DNA of 43,498 nucleotides, from the NCBI GenBank assembly GCA_028708525.1, contig JAQVYV010000002.1, positions 1 through 43,498 of the forward strand, written 5' to 3'. Source of the DNA: Eubacteriales bacterium. GTDB taxonomy: Bacteria > Bacillota > Clostridia > Saccharofermentanales > UBA5734. Every line of letters starts with the position of its first letter. The stretch's first letter is position 1. The notes below the pieces were generated by a model. That model was not told where the DNA came from, did no database searches, and saw only the letters and a list, made by a program, of their open reading frames with translations. This document shows positions 39,079-43,498 of the stretch, in pieces. The translations under genes were made by a program, and so were the position numbers.

Positions 39079-40262
39079 TATTCCTTATCAGCGAAACTGA
39101 TGCAGCAATTGTCAGGAAGGATGTACTCCTGACCTTTCTTCAGCCTCTTACCGTCAATAAATGTTCCGTTATGTGAACCAAGATCCTCAATGAAAAAGGT
39201 ATTCTGACGTCTCATTATTCTGGCGTGTGACCGCCCCACTGATGATACATCGATTTTGAAATCAACTTTCGACCCATCTCTGCCTATCAGAAAATCATCA
39301 CTTAAGATGAACCCTTTGTGAGCGCTTCCTTCTTCAGCTGTACCCGGAAGCCCTGAACACAGCATCGCTATTCTGCTTTTCTCTTTCACAGCTTCAAGAA
39401 GAACGGTTTTCTCTGAATAACTGTTTGTTTGATGGTTATCTCTGTATTTCTTCCTCTTGTCAGATGATTCAATTATCAGTTTGCGAAATGGGGAAGAACG
39501 ATCTGATGCTACATAAATATCAGCTCCGAATAGCAAGACCAACATCAATATCACAAAAGTCATTACCGGTGCAGGAGATGAGAACAGATACAGATTGATA
39601 AGCAAATAAACAGACGCTGTGACTATGAATAATTGTGAAGCAATTAGAATGCATATAGATACAGAAGGATTTATATTAAGTTTCGAAGACTTTGCTCTCC
39701 CTGACTCAGGCATATCAGTTTTACTTTCTCTCATCCGCTTTAGGATGGTCAGGCATTCATCAGGTTTGTACAGGTCCATTCCTTTGAGTAAATCAAATTC
39801 GCAGGAAGTGGGTTCATTTTCTTCAGCGTACAAAGTGAAAAAATCTATCAGTTCATCACAGAGATAAGCATGGTGATGGATGGTTTGGGTATCTCTAACA
39901 GGTAAGTATTTCATTAACACATTTCCTTGAGAAATATGATCGACAGTATCATGTATGAAGATATCATCAGGATGTGTGATGATGCATGCGGGATCTAGAA
40001 GTTTATTAATGCACCAAGCAGCGTTGCCGATTATCTTTTCAATGATATTAATGATTGTTTCTCGGGAAAAAGCGGTAACTAAAGACGGATCAGTCAATCT
40101 CGTCATAGCATTTGTATTGAACTTGATATCAGTGCCGTCAGAATCCGTGAAAATAAATATCTCAACAAACCTATCCTGCTTCTCAGAGAAGATCACATCT
40201 ATCTGATAAAACGCGATATTATGTGAATCTGTGGTATCTATATGGATCACATCGCCTGACAT
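39060..40262 (-). CDS. FHA-domain membrane protein (DUF6382-like N-terminus, two TM segments, C-terminal FHA)
   Basis: C-terminus FLIGRDGSKVDFKIDVSSVGRSHARIMRRQNTFFIEDLGSHNGTFIDGKRLKKG is a canonical FHA; TM segments in the middle. Confidence 0.85.
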   Translation of the reverse strand: MSGDVIHIDTTDSHNIAFYQIDVIFSEKQDRFVEIFIFTDSDGTDIKFNTNAMTRLTDPSLVTAFSRETIINIIEKIIGNAAWCINKLLDPACIITHPDDIFIHDTVDHISQGNVLMKYLPVRDTQTIHHHAYLCDELIDFFTLYAEENEPTSCEFDLLKGMDLYKPDECLTILKRMRESKTDMPESGRAKSSKLNINPSVSICILIASQLFIVTASVYLLINLYLFSSPAPVMTFVILMLVLLFGADIYVASDRSSPFRKLIIESSDKRKKYRDNHQTNSYSEKTVLLEAVKEKSRIAMLCSGLPGTAEEGSAHKGFILSDDFLIGRDGSKVDFKIDVSSVGRSHARIMRRQNTFFIEDLGSHNGTFIDGKRLKKGQEYILPDNCCISFADKEYYFSAT

Positions 40263-40441
40263 CAGTCTGATTCTCCGCTTACTTCTGAAAACTCCGAAAA
40301 AGACGATTCGCTGAAGACTGAATCCAGCAAGTTCTGAGCATAGGATATTATAGCAGTTCTGAACATCATTGCCAGTATGATAAGTACTGCAGTAATAAGC
40401 ACTATCTCAACAGTTCCAAATCCTTTTTTGTTTCTTCTCAT
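40262..40441 (-). CDS. Flp-like prepilin, 59 aa (not in ORF track)
   Basis: Own translation: MRRNKKGFGTVEIVLITAVLIILAMMFRTAIISYAQNLLDSVFSESSFSEFSEVSGESD*. Prepilin peptidase-like KKG|FGTVE (Glu at +5) then hydrophobic helix; RBS AAAGGAGG; TGATG overlap with FHA gene. Confidence 0.85.
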   Translation of the reverse strand: MRRNKKGFGTVEIVLITAVLIILAMMFRTAIISYAQNLLDSVFSESSFSEFSEVSGESD

Positions 40442-40463
40442 TAAATAGACCTCCTTTTATCGT

Positions 40464-42008
40464 TTATATGATCCCTGAAGATATTAGTGAAGGCAACACA
40501 GATACAGCTGCTATACATATGAACTGTATCAGCATTGGCAGAAGAAGCTTTGAACTAACGATTTCAGCTTGCCTTCGCGCTGTGTTTCTTGCTCTGTTCC
40601 AACATGCAGACCTGTGAAGCTTAATTACAGAAAGTGTATCGGAGTTACCGGTCATATGATAACCTGATAATCCAAGAAAAACTGCTGAGATTTCAGGTGA
40701 ATTGATCCTTATTGCATAATCTTCCAGGATTTTAGATACAGAACCCCCAAGGTTAACAGCCTTGGACAAAGCGGAGATCTCAGCTGAAACAGGTGAGTTT
40801 ATACCGGAATATATTTCAGCACACTTATCTATTGCTTGTGGTATGTTGATTCCGCAAGATATCAAAGTTTCAAGGAGACTTATGAAACCCGGGTAGTCAA
40901 GTTCTCTGTAACGCTGTAGTTCGGAGGATTTCTTGTGGATATCATGATCATGTGCAAAATATATCGATATACCGGATAAAAGGCATACAAACGGATGGAT
41001 CCCGGACAGACAAGATAATGTGATCAGAAACAGTATTATGATAATTAGTAAGAACTTAATGACCCAATATTGGATCTCATTATTCGGATCACCATAATTG
41101 ATTCGCTCAAAGTCCTTCATTCCGGACTGAAAATATCTTGATTTCAGTTTCTGTGATATGATTTGGGCGAGTGTTTTAAGTTTTCTCGTCAGTGCATTTC
41201 TTGAAACGATAATCTTTCTTGCTGTTGATATCATAAAAATCCCATGTGACTTGCGGTTTACCGAGTCAAAAGTTGAATTCATGTCAGCGTTGAATTTAAT
41301 ACAGACTGCAACAGAAATAACTGATATTGCAAGAATAATAATAAAAACCAAATGTGCCCAGGAACAACTCCAGACAGAAGAAAAATATCCCGGGAAGCAC
41401 AAATGCAGATTCCATGTTACAGCGAAAGGCATTAAAGACATAATAACGCCTTCAGTGCGCTTCTGAGAGAGTTCTGATGAAATGTCTCTCGCAGAAGTAA
41501 TCATATCAGTAAGCATTTCAGCATTTTGTTGAAGTACATATGTTATATTATTACCAATAGTATCAGAAGCAGAAATCATATCAAACACCAGACCCGCTTC
41601 AGGACAATCGATCGAACATCCAAAAGAACGCAGACGTTCATTAAAAGATACCCCCAACCTGGCAGCGTGAAGATAACTTCGTGCAGCTCTGATCACTTGT
41701 GAGTTTTCTCCGTATAATATTACAAGATCTTTAATGGAACTGCTGACAGCGTTGCTGAATGATTCACCGGAGACAGTTGAAGTATAGAGTGATTCGATAA
41801 GACTTCTTAGTTCTGTTCGGGCTCTCAGAGAAGTACGTGACCTTATTAATCTTTTCACTGAAATAAAGACCGGCACGGATAATACTACTGAAAGAAACAT
41901 TCTGATGATCATACTATTTGAAAATGGTTCAGACAGTACAAACAGCAGCAAGGGAATCGTCACAGCCATGAAAAGATTTATCGTTTTAGTTGCAGTATTC
42001 AATTTCAA
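40464..42008 (-). CDS. Fused TadB-TadC-like pilus platform protein (two T2SSF-like domains)
   Basis: 514 aa with two successive T2SSF-like regions (RSLIESLYTSTVSGESFSNAVSSS... and FISLLETLISCGINIPQAIDKC...SGYHMTGNSD), each followed by TM segments. TTG start. Confidence 0.8.
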   Translation of the reverse strand: MKLNTATKTINLFMAVTIPLLLFVLSEPFSNSMIIRMFLSVVLSVPVFISVKRLIRSRTSLRARTELRSLIESLYTSTVSGESFSNAVSSSIKDLVILYGENSQVIRAARSYLHAARLGVSFNERLRSFGCSIDCPEAGLVFDMISASDTIGNNITYVLQQNAEMLTDMITSARDISSELSQKRTEGVIMSLMPFAVTWNLHLCFPGYFSSVWSCSWAHLVFIIILAISVISVAVCIKFNADMNSTFDSVNRKSHGIFMISTARKIIVSRNALTRKLKTLAQIISQKLKSRYFQSGMKDFERINYGDPNNEIQYWVIKFLLIIIILFLITLSCLSGIHPFVCLLSGISIYFAHDHDIHKKSSELQRYRELDYPGFISLLETLISCGINIPQAIDKCAEIYSGINSPVSAEISALSKAVNLGGSVSKILEDYAIRINSPEISAVFLGLSGYHMTGNSDTLSVIKLHRSACWNRARNTARRQAEIVSSKLLLPMLIQFICIAAVSVLPSLISSGII

Positions 42009-43104
42009 ATTCTCCTTTCGTGTATCCGGAGATATTTATGATTTCAGCAATATGTCTAAGCTTGTTTTCTCCTCGCTCAAGGTGGACAACCGTATCTATT
42101 GCTGAAGCTATCTGGATATTTACAAGTTCGGCAGGGTGACCCGAGGATGAGCGCACCATTACACAAAGTCTGTTTAACATGTCTTCGGCAGAGTTGCTGT
42201 GTCCGGTACTCAATGAACCCTTGTGACCTGTGTTCATAGCCCAAAGCATATCTGCTGCTTCACTTCCTCTTACTTCTCCAACGATTATTCTATCAGGACG
42301 CATTCTCAAAGCACACCTTATAAGGTCGGAAATCGTAATTTTTCCGCTTTTATCCGCAAAAGGATCTCTGGTCTGAAGTCTTACAAGATTTGGAGAACCG
42401 CTTAGCTTTAGTTCAGGTGAATCTTCAATCACAATTATACGTTCTGAAGCAGGAATAAATTCAGACAAAACATTTAGAAACGTTGTTTTACCTGTACCTG
42501 TTCCGCCTGATATAAAGATGTTTCTCCTTGCAGTGACACTGCCGCTAAGATAATCCGCCTGTCTCTCACTTAGAAATCCGCAAGATATAAGTGTGCTCAT
42601 ATCGTGCCCTGTTGTTGTGAATTTTCTGATACTGAGAAGCGGTCCGTCAACTGCGACAGGAGGTATTACCGCATTTGCTCTTGATCCGTCTGACAGAGTA
42701 ATATCAGATATCGGGTCTTTTGCGGTAACAGATTTCCCGCACGATTCGAAAATTCTGTGGATCAGATTGATCAAATGTTCATGATTTTCAAAATGTTCAC
42801 TGTACTCTTCTAATGTTCCTGATTTCTCGAAAAAAATATGCTCAGGACCATTAACAAGAATATCAGTTATGTGAGGATCATCCATCAATGGCTGAAGGAT
42901 ATCATATCCTTTCAATCTGGCAAATATTCGTTCAGCAATACAAGCTTTATCTTTGATACTGTATTTCTTAGGTCCGAGTACGCCTGAAACAGCGGAAGCT
43001 ATAGCCCGGCGGTATGACCCGTCAGAGTAATCCGGCCTTGTTGCGAGATATTTATCGATCAATGATGTTATAAGTTCATGGTCCTGCTTATTTAGTTCTG
43101 TCAT
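41986..43104 (-). CDS. CpaF/TadA-type secretion ATPase
   Basis: ITDILVNGPEHIFFEKSG, Walker A FISGGTGTGKTTFLNVLSEFIP, VIEDSPELKL, ALRMRPDRIIVGEVRGSEAADML, NTGHKGSLSTGHSNS. ATG 43104 preceded by GGAG; track start 43131. Confidence 0.93.
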   Translation of the reverse strand: MTELNKQDHELITSLIDKYLATRPDYSDGSYRRAIASAVSGVLGPKKYSIKDKACIAERIFARLKGYDILQPLMDDPHITDILVNGPEHIFFEKSGTLEEYSEHFENHEHLINLIHRIFESCGKSVTAKDPISDITLSDGSRANAVIPPVAVDGPLLSIRKFTTTGHDMSTLISCGFLSERQADYLSGSVTARRNIFISGGTGTGKTTFLNVLSEFIPASERIIVIEDSPELKLSGSPNLVRLQTRDPFADKSGKITISDLIRCALRMRPDRIIVGEVRGSEAADMLWAMNTGHKGSLSTGHSNSAEDMLNRLCVMVRSSSGHPAELVNIQIASAIDTVVHLERGENKLRHIAEIINISGYTKGEFEIEYCN

Positions 43105-43498
43105 CTGAAACTCCGTATTTCTCTTCCTCATATCTTTCGGTGTATTGCCGGACTAAACATGTTCCGGGCAGATTAAGTAGTAATGACGATATCTCCTTGT
43201 TGTATTCATTATTTCTGAAAAGCTCCTCAGAATTTAAAATATTCAATTTTCCGCATATAGTCGCTGCTGTAAATACATGTGAAAATGGCATATTGATCAT
43301 GCAGAGTATGGCGTAATGATTTCCTGAACCTCTGGAATTCCATTCAGAAAAAATCAGAATGAATCTTCTTATCATTGCAGCACTGCATTCATATATGTCA
43401 TCTGAGTTAGTAAATGGGCGAAACCGGTAAGTATTTTCAACTGAAGGCTCAATGTAAATGCCCATATCTTCTGCAGGCATTTCATCATTCATTATTCG
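43088..43498 (-). CDS. Hypothetical protein, possible C-terminal part of a Tad/CpaE-region protein (extends off window)
   Basis: Open to the right edge (codons before the 43492 ATG are also open); overlaps the CpaF start; no clear motif. Confidence 0.4.
   Translation of the reverse strand, partial: RIMNDEMPAEDMGIYIEPSVENTYRFRPFTNSDDIYECSAAMIRRFILIFSEWNSRGSGNHYAILCMINMPFSHVFTAATICGKLNILNSEELFRNNEYNKEISSLLLNLPGTCLVRQYTERYEEEKYGVSDDRTK

Noticed and set aside
41158-41466. Plus-strand ORFs 41158-41466, 39619-39867, 39955-40206
   Set aside because: Antisense to the well-supported Tad-locus genes; no independent support.
1-43498. CRISPR arrays, tRNA/rRNA genes, IS elements or phage genes
   Set aside because: No regularly spaced repeats, tRNA-like cloverleaf, transposase or integrase seen by eye; a tRNAscan or Rfam run was not possible.

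Overview
Chromosomal window from a low-to-mid GC Firmicute (probably Clostridia; inferred from gene order). It has four parts. (1) 1-1037, minus strand: a 5' part of an Eis-like GNAT gene that runs off the left edge and is absent from the ORF track. (2) 1072-13503: a DeoR-regulated accessory carbon-metabolism operon: DeoR, SorE/YggP-like ketose-phosphate reductase, SrlD-like SDR, 2-oxoacid dehydrogenase E2, E3 and fused E1 alpha/beta, PHP-domain protein, L-rhamnose isomerase, class II aldolase. No sugar kinase or transporter is visible. (3) 13522-39078: a small membrane protein, valS, a terminator, then a division/cell-wall (dcw) cluster (mraZ, rsmH, ftsL-like, class B PBP with PASTA, murE, murF, mraY, ftsW, murG, ftsQ, sbp, ftsZ; murD, murC and ftsA not present). 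It is followed by nrdR, an orphan OmpR-type regulator, nth, recG, a minus-strand zinc-ribbon/TM protein, rsmD, coaD, a coiled-coil protein, a YdbC/PC4-like protein, and TIGR03960-type radical SAM plus DUF2344 genes. (4) 39060-43498, minus strand: a compact Tad/Flp-type pilus locus: CpaF/TadA ATPase, one 514-aa protein that looks like TadB fused to TadC, an unlisted 59-aa Flp-like prepilin, and an FHA protein. Best leads: the unexplained sugar operon, the minimal Tad locus with fused TadBC and hidden pilin, an atypical KTS motif in the dcw PBP, two phased GTGG-box pairs (putative MraZ operator) on the dcw promoter, and repeat-rich promoters with near-consensus spacing. No rRNA, tRNA, CRISPR array, phage or transposase was recognised.
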